Made by a program: the position numbers and the translations under genes. A stretch of 63,791 nucleotides of DNA. Source: an uncultured Lachnospiraceae bacterium (GTDB taxonomy: Bacteria; Bacillota; Clostridia; Lachnospirales; Lachnospiraceae). The notes under the pieces were generated by a model. It searched no databases. It was not told where the DNA came from and saw only the letters and a list, made by a program, of their open reading frames with translations. Positions 8,184-15,870 of this stretch are shown one piece after another. The stretch covers positions 1 through 63,791 of the forward strand of contig CADAXW010000004.1 of NCBI GenBank assembly GCA_902792005.1, given 5' to 3'. The number at the start of each line of letters is the position of its first letter. Positions within the stretch are counted from its first letter, which is position 1.

Positions 8184-8603
8184 ATGTATAAGATTCAGGT
8201 AAAGGGTTTTTTTGACAGCGCACATTTTCTGAAGGATTATGATGGGAAATGTGCGAACCTTCACGGCCACAGGTGGGTGGTGGAGGCGGAGATCCAGGCG
8301 GAGTCGCTGCAGGAGGATGGTTCCTTCCGGGGGATGATCATGGACTTTACCGATATGAAGAATGTGCTTCGGGCGGAAACCAACCGGCTGGATCACAGCC
8401 TTCTCATTGAAGAGGGAAGCCTGAAGCCTGCCACCATGGCTGCCTTAAAGGAGGAGAATTTCCGGATCATTGAGTTCCCCTTCCGACCGACGGCGGAGTG
8501 CTTTGCAAAGTATTTTTATGATTATCTGAAGAAGTCGGGACTTCCGGTGAGCATGGTCCGGGTGTATGAGACCCCGAATAATTATGCCTGCTATGAGGAA
8601 TAG
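8184..8603 (+). CDS. queD: 6-carboxy-5,6,7,8-tetrahydropterin synthase
   Basis: A 139-residue enzyme of the QueD/PTPS fold that turns dihydroneopterin triphosphate into 6-carboxytetrahydropterin, the second step toward preQ0. Visible are the N-terminal zinc-ligand His in DSAHFL, the catalytic Cys in GKCANLHGHRW with the HGH zinc ligands, and a C-terminal RVYETPN glutamate. The start at 8184 follows AGAGGAG. It opens a tight operon with queE, folE and queC, the full set for GTP to 7-cyano-7-deazaguanine. A terminator hairpin precedes it and may regulate the operon. Confidence 0.93.
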   Translation: MYKIQVKGFFDSAHFLKDYDGKCANLHGHRWVVEAEIQAESLQEDGSFRGMIMDFTDMKNVLRAETNRLDHSLLIEEGSLKPATMAALKEENFRIIEFPFRPTAECFAKYFYDYLKKSGLPVSMVRVYETPNNYACYEE

Positions 8604-8620
8604 AAGAAGAGGAAACGCGT

Positions 8621-9289
8621 GTGAGTACTTATCATGTGACGGAACATTTCGTCAGTATCAACGGAGAGGCCAGACGGGCCGGGGAGCTGAGCTGCTTTAT
8701 CCGGCTGGCCGGCTGTAATCTGCATTGCAATTACTGTGACACCCGCTGGTCCTGTGATCCGGAGGCGCCCTCAGAGCTGCTGACGGAGGAAGAGCTTTAT
8801 CAGTGGGTGAAGGAAACCGGTGTGAGAAATGTCACGCTGACCGGGGGCGAGCCCCTTCTGGCAGAGGGGGTGGATCGGCTGCTGAAGCGGCTGGGGTCGG
8901 ATCCGGAGCTTCGGATCGAGATCGAGACCAACGGATCGATTCCGCTGGAGTCCTTCCTTTCGATCCCCGGGGCCATCAGCTTCACGATGGATCTGAAATG
9001 TCCCGGCAGCGGAATGGCAGAGCATAACCGGATGGAGAATCTGTCCCTGCTTCGTTCCGTGGATACGGTGAAATATGTGGTCAGTGACAGAGGGGATCTG
9101 GACTGGCTGAGAAAAATGAATGAGAGCTATGGGCTGGAAAAGAAATGTGCAGTTTACATAAGTCCAGTCTTTGGAAGGATCGATCCGAAGGAGATCGTAG
9201 CATATTTGCAGGAATATCGGATGAATGATGTGAGAATGCAGCTTCAGCTGCATAAGCATATCTGGGATCCGAATAAGAAAGGTGTCTGA
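8621..9289 (+). CDS. queE: 7-carboxy-7-deazaguanine synthase (radical SAM)
   Basis: A 222-residue radical-SAM enzyme that contracts the ring of 6-carboxytetrahydropterin to 7-carboxy-7-deazaguanine. The 4Fe-4S motif is CNLHCNYC, with the QueE-typical C-x3-C-x2-C spacing. TLTGGEPLL supplies the SAM-contacting GGE. It starts with GTG at 8621, behind AAGAGGAAAC, 17 bases after queD. Its stop lies one base before the folE ATG, so translation is probably coupled. Confidence 0.95.
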   Translation: MSTYHVTEHFVSINGEARRAGELSCFIRLAGCNLHCNYCDTRWSCDPEAPSELLTEEELYQWVKETGVRNVTLTGGEPLLAEGVDRLLKRLGSDPELRIEIETNGSIPLESFLSIPGAISFTMDLKCPGSGMAEHNRMENLSLLRSVDTVKYVVSDRGDLDWLRKMNESYGLEKKCAVYISPVFGRIDPKEIVAYLQEYRMNDVRMQLQLHKHIWDPNKKGV

Positions 9290-9290
9290 A

Positions 9291-9875
9291 ATGAGTATGG
9301 ATTTGGAAAAGATCAGAGAGCATGTGAGAGGGATCATCGAGGCCATCGGAGATGATCCGGACCGTCCCGGACTGGTGGATACACCGGACCGTGTGGCCCG
9401 GATGTATCAGGAGGTTTTCGAGGGGATCCAGTACAGTAATGATGAGATCGCGGAAATGTTCAACAAAACCTTCCCCATCACCGAAGGCTCGAAGCGGGAT
9501 ATCGTGCTGGTACGCGATATCGGTGCCTTCAGCTACTGCGAGCATCATATGGCACTGATGTACGATATGAAGATATCCATTGCCTATGTGCCCACAGACA
9601 AGGTTATCGGCCTCAGCAAGATCGCAAGAGTTGCGGTTATGGTCTGCAAGCGTCTGCAGCTCCAGGAACGGATCGGTGCAGATATCGCCTATATCATCGG
9701 TAAGATCGCAGGCACGGAGGATGTGGCGGTTCTGATCACAGGAAAGCACAGCTGCATGACGGCAAGAGGGATCAAGAATATGCCGGCTGAGACCGTGACA
9801 CTGACACTCCGCGGCGCATTTGAAACAGATAAGAATCTGAGAAAGCAGATCCTGACACTGGCGCCGGATCACTAA
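9291..9875 (+). CDS. folE: GTP cyclohydrolase I
   Basis: A 194-residue type I enzyme that converts GTP to 7,8-dihydroneopterin triphosphate. Zinc ligands are in YCEHH and in GKHSCM, both intact. ATG at 9291 is chosen because AAAGGTG ends six bases before it and the queE stop lies one base before it; an in-frame GTG at 9282 is less likely. Its place between queE and queC says it supplies the que pathway. It is the only GTP cyclohydrolase gene in the window, so it may also serve the folate genes at 58-61.6 kb. Confidence 0.96.
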   Translation: MSMDLEKIREHVRGIIEAIGDDPDRPGLVDTPDRVARMYQEVFEGIQYSNDEIAEMFNKTFPITEGSKRDIVLVRDIGAFSYCEHHMALMYDMKISIAYVPTDKVIGLSKIARVAVMVCKRLQLQERIGADIAYIIGKIAGTEDVAVLITGKHSCMTARGIKNMPAETVTLTLRGAFETDKNLRKQILTLAPDH

Positions 9876-9927
9876 GGACCTGCGTGGAAGTGGATGGATA
9901 TACCGGGAAAGAAAGAAGGACCGTATT

Positions 9928-10599
9928 ATGAAAAACAGGAAGAAAGCACTTGTGGTTTTCAGCGGCGGGCAGGATTCGACAACCTGCCTTCTCTACGCGC
10001 TGAATCATTATCAGGAGGCGGAGGCCATATCCTTTGACTATGGCCAGCGGCATAAGAAGGAGCTGGAATGTGCCAAAGCCATTGCGGATAAGCTGTCTGT
10101 GAAGCATACCATTTTGAATCTGGATGAGCTGAACCGGCTGGCACCGAATTCTCTGACGCGGGATGACATCCCGGTGGATAAGGAGGCTCCGGAAGAGGGA
10201 ACACCCAATTCCTTTGTGGAGGGACGGAATCTTCTGTTCCTGACCTATGCGGCGATCTACGCCAAGACCCATGGGATCACGGACATCCTGACGGGAGTAT
10301 CCCAGAGCGATTTCTCCGGATACCCGGACTGCCGTGATATCTTCATCAAGTCGCTGAATACGACTCTGAATCTGGCCATGGACTATGAATTCGACATCAT
10401 CACTCCGCTGATGTGGATCGACAAGGAAGCAACCTGGGCTCTGGCAGATGAGCTGGGGGGATTTGAAATAGTGCGCGATATGACACTTACGTGTTATAAT
10501 GGCATCATTGGCGAGGGCTGCGGTGACTGCCCCGCATGTAAACTGAGAAAGAGAGGATATGACAGTTATGTCGCAAAAAAAATTGATCTTCATCGTTAA
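9928..10599 (+). CDS. queC: 7-cyano-7-deazaguanine synthase
   Basis: A 223-residue ATP-pyrophosphatase-type ligase that converts 7-carboxy-7-deazaguanine to preQ0 with ammonia and ATP. The N-terminal PP-loop is [10 protein letters not shown]. The C-terminal zinc site uses Cys residues in LTCYNG and [11 protein letters not shown]. It closes the que operon. Its last 41 bases overlap the start of the next gene in another frame, an unusually long overlap. No queF or tgt is nearby, so the later steps must be encoded elsewhere or preQ0/preQ1 is salvaged. Confidence 0.95.
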   Translation: MKNRKKALVVFSGGQDSTTCLLYALNHYQEAEAISFDYGQRHKKELECAKAIADKLSVKHTILNLDELNRLAPNSLTRDDIPVDKEAPEEGTPNSFVEGRNLLFLTYAAIYAKTHGITDILTGVSQSDFSGYPDCRDIFIKSLNTTLNLAMDYEFDIITPLMWIDKEATWALADELGGFEIVRDMTLTCYNGIIGEGCGDCPACKLRKRGYDSYVAKKIDLHR

Positions 10600-11548
10600 T
10601 CCGAAGGCGGGAAAGAATCAGCTGAAGAAGAAAATGGTTGAGGTAGTGGACGAGTTTTCCCGCGGCGGATATCAGGTGGAGGTGTATACCACCAAATCTG
10701 CTGAGGATGCGGAGAATCACATCTATGAGGTGGGAGATCAGTACGATATGATCGTGATCTCCGGCGGTGACGGATCTCTGGATAATGCGGTTACCGGGAT
10801 CATGCGCCTGAAGCAGCGGACGGATAAGGTGCCGCCGCTGGGCTATATTCCCTGTGGTTCCACCAATGACTATGCAAAGAGTCTTTGCATCAGTCTGAAG
10901 CCGGAGGTGGCTGCAAAGCAGATCATGAACGGCTTCCCCTGTCCGGTGGATGTGGGCCGTCTGGGGGATCAGAACTTCATTTACGTATCGGCCTTCGGTA
11001 TCTTTACGGAGGTTTCCTATGCCACACCCCGGAACCTGAAGGCAAAGCTGGGACATGCAGCCTATGTCCTTGAGGGTGCCAAGTCTCTGAAGAATGTAAA
11101 GACCTATCGTCTGAAGGCGTCCTTTGACGGACGGATCATCACCGGAGAATTCCTGTACGGTCAGGTTACCAACTCCCGTTCCGTGGGAGGTTTCCGGGCT
11201 GTGGGACTTCGGGATATGTCCTTCCATGACGGAGAATTCGAGTGTGTATTCATTCGCAAGCCGAAGAATATCATGCAGCTGGAGCAGATCCTTGAGGCGG
11301 TTCTGGTAAACAAAAAGAAGGAAGATTATATCATCTATGAGCGTGCAAAATGCGTGAAGGTTGAGGGAGTGACCGAGATCCCCTGGACCGTGGACGGTGA
11401 GTTCGCCGGAGACTTCAAACAGGCAAAGGTCGACAATCTTCACAATGCGGTAACACTGGTGCTGGGAGATCTCACCACCTACGGAGATCCGGCCTCAGAA
11501 GAGCTGGTACCTGCAAGCGTGAAGAAGGCGCATTTGCTTTCAAGATAA
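10559..11548 (+). CDS. diacylglycerol/lipid kinase (DagK-YegS family)
   Basis: A 329-residue lipid kinase with the N-terminal IVNPKAGK motif and nucleotide-binding [12 protein letters not shown], followed by the [11 protein letters not shown] motif of the DAGK catalytic domain. Members phosphorylate diacylglycerol or related lipids at the membrane. ATG at 10559 follows AGAGAGGAT closely; another ATG at 10568 is possible, so the overlap with queC is 32-41 bases. It is co-oriented with queC and probably co-transcribed, but no functional tie to queuosine is evident. Confidence 0.88.
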   Translation: MTVMSQKKLIFIVNPKAGKNQLKKKMVEVVDEFSRGGYQVEVYTTKSAEDAENHIYEVGDQYDMIVISGGDGSLDNAVTGIMRLKQRTDKVPPLGYIPCGSTNDYAKSLCISLKPEVAAKQIMNGFPCPVDVGRLGDQNFIYVSAFGIFTEVSYATPRNLKAKLGHAAYVLEGAKSLKNVKTYRLKASFDGRIITGEFLYGQVTNSRSVGGFRAVGLRDMSFHDGEFECVFIRKPKNIMQLEQILEAVLVNKKKEDYIIYERAKCVKVEGVTEIPWTVDGEFAGDFKQAKVDNLHNAVTLVLGDLTTYGDPASEELVPASVKKAHLLSR

Positions 11549-11552
11549 AACA

Positions 11553-11630
11553 GCGTGACAAAGGGGACAGTCCCTCTTGTCACGTTTTCCTGGGAAAACG
11601 TGACAGAAGGGACTGTCCCCTTTGTCACGC
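11553..11630. repeat. 78-bp near-perfect palindrome, GTGAC...GTCAC family
   Basis: Two 38-base arms, differing at two positions, flank a TG centre. Each arm contains GTGACAAAGGGGACAGTCCC and a second shorter GTCACG. A partial further copy follows up to 11648 and runs into the stop codon of the next minus-strand gene. The element lies between convergent genes. A near copy is at 53504-53577 and a divergent one at 36044-36097. Confidence 0.85.
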
Positions 11631-11648
11631 GTGGCTCTCTTGTCACGC

Positions 11649-11996
11649 TTAGTCAGCGTTCTTGATGAACGGTACTTTCTTGATCACGTAGCTAACCTTG
11701 TCCGGTGCTTTGGAGATCACATAGTTCACTTTGTCAGGAACCTTTGCGGCTACATCATCTACCTTTGCGTGGATCTTATCATTCTTCTTGTAGAAGTAAT
11801 ATCCGAGGCCGCAGATCGCGCCAAGGAACAGGAGTCTGCGGAAGAAGCGGCGTCTTCTTGCTCTCAGCTTTTTCCTGACGTCCTTTTTCACATCCTTTTT
11901 TACGGCCTTCTTGATGTCTGCCTTGATCTTGTCCTTTGCGTCATCTGACATGTCGGCCAGGATATCGTCTAATTTTGCATCCAATGCTTTGCTCAT
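11649..11996 (-). CDS. small basic membrane protein, unknown function
   Basis: A 115-residue protein with an amphipathic helical N-terminus rich in Asp and Lys, a strongly basic stretch (KKLRARRRRFFRR), one membrane segment near FLGAICGLGYYFY, and a C-terminal part with repeated DKVxYVI(S/K)K units. The outline recalls YtxH-type stress proteins, but I do not recognise it securely. ATG at 11996 fits GGAGGT seven bases upstream; the ATG at 12002 is too close to it. It is transcribed alone toward the palindromic element. Confidence 0.7.
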   Translation of the reverse strand: MSKALDAKLDDILADMSDDAKDKIKADIKKAVKKDVKKDVRKKLRARRRRFFRRLLFLGAICGLGYYFYKKNDKIHAKVDDVAAKVPDKVNYVISKAPDKVSYVIKKVPFIKNAD

Positions 11997-12133
11997 TTGC
12001 ATAACCTCCGATTCGTTATTTTCCCCTGCGGCAAATGCCGTTGTTTAGATTATAATTTCCATAGGGAACTATGTCAAGAACAGGAGGGCTTCTATCTTGG
12101 GCGCCACGCCGTGACCTGGCACAGTCAGAGGCT

Positions 12134-13249
12134 TCAGCTAAGGATCAGGTGCAGGCTGTACAGTGCTGCCAGGAAGAGAAGGTTGATGATGGTGAATTTC
12201 AGCAGATAGCCTTCTCCCTTCTTCCGTTCCGCGGCATAAAACTTGTAGGTGATGAGACTGGCCATGCTGGCGATCAGCGTACCAAGTCCGCCCAGGTTCA
12301 CACCGACGAGAAGAGCGCTTCCCTGCTTCGTGAAGGCAGAGAGGAGCATGGCCGCCGGCACATTGCTTATGATCTGAGAGGAAAGGATGGCGGTAAGCGT
12401 TACATTTTGATCCACGATCTTTGTAAGGGTATCATGGATCGCATCGATCCGTCCCAGATTGCCGATGAGGACGAAGAAGAATACAAATGTAAGAAGGAGG
12501 GTATAGTCCACCTTCAGAAATGCTCTTCGGTCCGTTACCAGGATGACGGCCGCTACAATGCCCAGCATGACAAGATAATGCAGGGTGCCCACCACGGTAA
12601 GAATGCAGACAATGAAGAGGGCGAGGTAGAGGCACAGCTTTGGGAGACCGGGACGCTCTGCTTCCACGGCTCCGGCCTGATCAACGGTGTGATCCGTGCG
12701 GTTCAGCAAAAAAACGCTCAGGATCAGAAGAACAAGAGACAGCAGGCTGTAGGGGAGCATCAGCAGCGTGAACTTCTTCAGCGAGAAGCCGTACTCCGTA
12801 AAGAGATACAGGTTCTGCGGATTGCCGATGGGCGTCAGCATGCTTCCCAGATTTGCAGCCACGGTCATAAGGATCAGGGTATACACTGTCCGCCGACGGT
12901 CGCCGAAGGCCCGAAGAAGGATCAGGGCGAAGGGGACCAGGGTCACCAGTGCCACATCATTTGTCAGCACCATGCTGAGGAAGAAGGACAGAAGAACGAG
13001 GAACAGGGAGATATAACGCTCCGAGTGGATCCGGCCCAGCACCCGTCTGGTCAGATAGTCAAATGTACCGATCCGCACCAGTGCACTGACCACCAGCATC
13101 AGGCTGAAAAGTATTGCCAGCACACGGAAGTTTACATAATTCAGATATTCTTTGTCCGGTGGGATGATAAAGCAGGAGATCACTGCCAGCACGCCGGACA
13201 CCACAAGAATGGTGTCGGTCTTTATGAATTTCAGAAGCTTGTTTTTCAT
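12134..13249 (-). CDS. anion/citrate-type transporter (ArsB/SLC13 superfamily)
   Basis: A 371-residue, mostly hydrophobic protein with about ten membrane segments. It has MVLTNDVALVTLVPF and NLGSMLTPIGNPQN, which match the paired re-entrant hairpin motifs of the ion-transporter superfamily that holds ArsB, CitMHS and Na+/dicarboxylate carriers. Length is slightly short for that group (about 400-430). The substrate cannot be assigned. It has no close operon partner. Confidence 0.75.
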   Translation of the reverse strand: MKNKLLKFIKTDTILVVSGVLAVISCFIIPPDKEYLNYVNFRVLAILFSLMLVVSALVRIGTFDYLTRRVLGRIHSERYISLFLVLLSFFLSMVLTNDVALVTLVPFALILLRAFGDRRRTVYTLILMTVAANLGSMLTPIGNPQNLYLFTEYGFSLKKFTLLMLPYSLLSLVLLILSVFLLNRTDHTVDQAGAVEAERPGLPKLCLYLALFIVCILTVVGTLHYLVMLGIVAAVILVTDRRAFLKVDYTLLLTFVFFFVLIGNLGRIDAIHDTLTKIVDQNVTLTAILSSQIISNVPAAMLLSAFTKQGSALLVGVNLGGLGTLIASMASLITYKFYAAERKKGEGYLLKFTIINLLFLAALYSLHLILS

Positions 13250-13400
13250 GATTTTTCCCGATTGGTTTTTGTATGATTTTTAGTTTGGTATAAAACACCG
13301 GGAGATACTATACATCAAACTTTCCGGAATTGTAAAGACACCTTTTATATTTTATTTTTTTATTTTAGACAGTTTTTGAATAGTAAGTACGGGGGTTTTG

Positions 13401-13433
13401 TGGTACAATGTCCGTGCGTGTGCTCAGGCACAC
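13401..13433 (+). promoter_or_regulatory. extended -10 promoter and leader hairpin of purB
   Basis: TGG-TACAAT (TACAAT 13404-13409) forms an extended -10; no good -35 is seen. A short hairpin, GTGTGC-tcag-GCACAC (13418-13433), follows at about the transcription start. No purine riboswitch fold was recognised. Confidence 0.4.
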
Positions 13434-13468
13434 CTGATTTTTGATCAAACAAACTGGAGGAAGTACGA

Positions 13469-14917
13469 ATGGATAAGTATGTAAGCCCGCTTTCAGAGCG
13501 GTATGCGAGCAAGGAAATGCAGTATATCTTCTCACCGGATAAGAAGTTCCGTACCTGGAGACGTCTGTGGATCGCATTGGCGGAGACAGAGCAGGAGCTG
13601 GAGCTTACCGCTGAGGACGGAAGTCCCCGGATCACGGATGAGATGCTGGAGGAGCTTCGCTCCCATATGGATGACATTAACTATGATGTGGCAAAGGCTC
13701 GTGAGAAAGAGGTCCGCCATGATGTTATGTCCCATGTATACGCTTACGGACAGCAGTGCCCGAAGGCAGCGGGTATTATCCATCTGGGTGCCACCAGCTG
13801 CTATGTAGGAGATAATACGGACGTGATCCTGATGACGGAGGCGCTTCAGCTGGTTCGGAAGAAGCTTCTGAACGTTATGAATGAACTGGCAAAGTTCGCC
13901 ATGAAGTATAAGGACCTGCCTACACTGGCATTCACACATTTCCAGCCGGCACAGCCGACGACAGTCGGAAAGCGTGCGACTCTGTGGCTGCATGACCTGT
14001 ACCTGGATCTTCAGGATGTGGAGTATATGCTTTCTCAGCAGAAGCTGCTGGGTTCCAAGGGAACCACCGGAACGCAGGCAAGCTTCCTGGAGCTCTTCAA
14101 CGGAGACCACGCAAAGGTACGCCGTCTGGATCAGCGGATCGCTGAGAAAATGGGCTTCGCCGGTGTTTACCCTGTGTCCGGTCAGACCTACAGCCGGAAG
14201 GTGGATTCCCGTGTGTTAAATGTGCTCTCCGGTATCGCCCAGAGCGCACATAAGTTTACAAATGATATCCGTCTTCTTCAGCACCTGAAGGAGATCGAGG
14301 AGCCCTTTGAGAAGAATCAGATCGGTTCCTCCGCTATGGCATATAAGAGAAATCCCATGCGTTCCGAGCGTATCGCATCTCTTGCAGACTATGTGATCAG
14401 TGACGCCCTGAACCCGGCGCTGGTGGCTTCCACCCAGTGGTTTGAGCGTACACTGGATGATTCCGCCAACAAGCGGCTGTCCGTTCCGGAGGGCTTCCTT
14501 GCTATCGACGGAATTCTGGATCTCTATCTGAATGTGGTAGACGGTCTGGTGGTTTATGACAAGGTGATCACCAAGCGGTTTATGGAGGAAATCCCCTTCA
14601 TGGCAACCGAGAATATCATGATGGATGCAGTAAAGGCCGGCGGAGACCGTCAGGAGCTGCATGAGAAGATCCGTACCTACTCCATGGAAGCAGGACGTAT
14701 GGTGAAGCAGGAGGGTAAGGCGAATAACCTTCTGGAGCTGATCGCGGCAGACCCCGCCTTCCACCGTACGCTGGAGGAGCTGCAGAGTCTGATGGAGCCC
14801 AGTCTTTACGTGGGCCGTGCACCTCAGCAGACAGAGGAGTTCATCCTCGAGGTGATCCGTCCGGTTCTGGATGAGAATCAGGATCTCCTGGGACTCACAG
14901 CTGAGATCAACGTATAA
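13469..14917 (+). CDS. purB: adenylosuccinate lyase
   Basis: A 482-residue fumarase/aspartase-superfamily lyase acting in purine synthesis, on SAICAR and on adenylosuccinate. The signature GSSAMAYKRNP and the helical core motifs HLGATSCYVGDN and THFQPAQPTT are intact. The start has GGAGG ten bases upstream. purA, the preceding step to AMP, lies 4.4 kb downstream in the same direction but is separated by an ABC exporter and has its own promoter. Confidence 0.97.
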   Translation: MDKYVSPLSERYASKEMQYIFSPDKKFRTWRRLWIALAETEQELELTAEDGSPRITDEMLEELRSHMDDINYDVAKAREKEVRHDVMSHVYAYGQQCPKAAGIIHLGATSCYVGDNTDVILMTEALQLVRKKLLNVMNELAKFAMKYKDLPTLAFTHFQPAQPTTVGKRATLWLHDLYLDLQDVEYMLSQQKLLGSKGTTGTQASFLELFNGDHAKVRRLDQRIAEKMGFAGVYPVSGQTYSRKVDSRVLNVLSGIAQSAHKFTNDIRLLQHLKEIEEPFEKNQIGSSAMAYKRNPMRSERIASLADYVISDALNPALVASTQWFERTLDDSANKRLSVPEGFLAIDGILDLYLNVVDGLVVYDKVITKRFMEEIPFMATENIMMDAVKAGGDRQELHEKIRTYSMEAGRMVKQEGKANNLLELIAADPAFHRTLEELQSLMEPSLYVGRAPQQTEEFILEVIRPVLDENQDLLGLTAEINV

Positions 14918-14962
14918 AAACCAGAAACCTGAAAAACGCATAAAGGCATAAAGAAAACGACG

Positions 14963-14995
14963 ATGTGACAATTGAGATAAACTCATTTGTCACAT
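14963..14995 (+). terminator. hairpin downstream of purB
   Basis: ATGTGACAAttGAG pairs with CTCatTTGTCACAT around ATAAA. There is no proper T-run, so it may be a weak or factor-assisted terminator. Three spaced GTCAC words (14989, 14997, 15008) follow on the plus strand and could be a protein-binding array for the next operon. Confidence 0.3.
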
Positions 14996-15142
14996 TGTCA
15001 CTTTAAAGTCACTTTCGCATGATACCATCTACGAGGCTTCCACGGAAGGGGCGTGCCGGAAGGGGTTTAAAACCCGGATGGTGCAGATGAAAAGGTCCCT
15101 TGCGTGGAGGCATAAAGCTAAGGTTAGAAAGGAATAAGGGAG

Positions 15143-15826
15143 ATGGAGATCCTCAGAGTTGAACATTTGACAAAGATTTATGGAAGCGGAGAAACGGAGG
15201 TCCGTGCGGTGGACGATATCAGCTTCTCAGTGGAGAAGGGAGAGTTCCTCTGCATCATCGGAGCTTCCGGAAGTGGAAAATCCACACTGCTTCACCTCCT
15301 GGGAGGTGTTGACCGGCCCACCTCGGGTCAGGTCTTTATCGACGGAGAGGATATCTATGCACAGGATGATGACACCCTTGCGGTATTCCGTCGCAGGCAG
15401 GTGGGACTGATCTATCAGTTCTACAATCTGATCCCGGTTCTTACGGCAGAGGAGAATATCTCGCTTCCCTGTGATCTGGACGGGAAAGAGGTTGCTCCGG
15501 AGCGGATGAAGGAAATGATCCGCAGCCTGGGTCTGGAGGGACGTGAGCATCACCTTCCGAGCCAGATGTCCGGCGGGCAGCAGCAGCGGGTTGCCATCGG
15601 ACGGGCTCTCATCAACCAGCCGGCCATTATCCTGGCCGACGAGCTGACCGGAAATCTGGATAAGAAGACGGGGGATGAGATCATCGCCCTGCTTCAGCGT
15701 GCAAACCAGACCACCGGCCAGACCATTATCATCATCACCCATGATCTTGAGATCGCCGCGCAGGCCGATCGCGTGATCACGATCCAGGACGGCTCCATCA
15801 AAAAAGATGTGAGACGCGCAGGCTGA
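15143..15826 (+). CDS. ABC transporter ATPase (MacB/LolD-type)
   Basis: A 227-residue nucleotide-binding subunit. Walker A is GASGSGKST, the signature [15 protein letters not shown], and Walker [13 protein letters not shown], in which the usual Pro after Glu is Leu. The TGNLD motif marks the FtsE/LolD/MacB group, whose partners are FtsX-type permeases that move substrates mechanically rather than by import. It is followed 44 bases later by such a permease. The start has a GGGAG site. Confidence 0.92.
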   Translation: MEILRVEHLTKIYGSGETEVRAVDDISFSVEKGEFLCIIGASGSGKSTLLHLLGGVDRPTSGQVFIDGEDIYAQDDDTLAVFRRRQVGLIYQFYNLIPVLTAEENISLPCDLDGKEVAPERMKEMIRSLGLEGREHHLPSQMSGGQQQRVAIGRALINQPAIILADELTGNLDKKTGDEIIALLQRANQTTGQTIIIITHDLEIAAQADRVITIQDGSIKKDVRRAG

Positions 15827-15870
15827 CATGGAAAAGTCTGATACAGGATCGAAATTGGGAGGATGAATCA

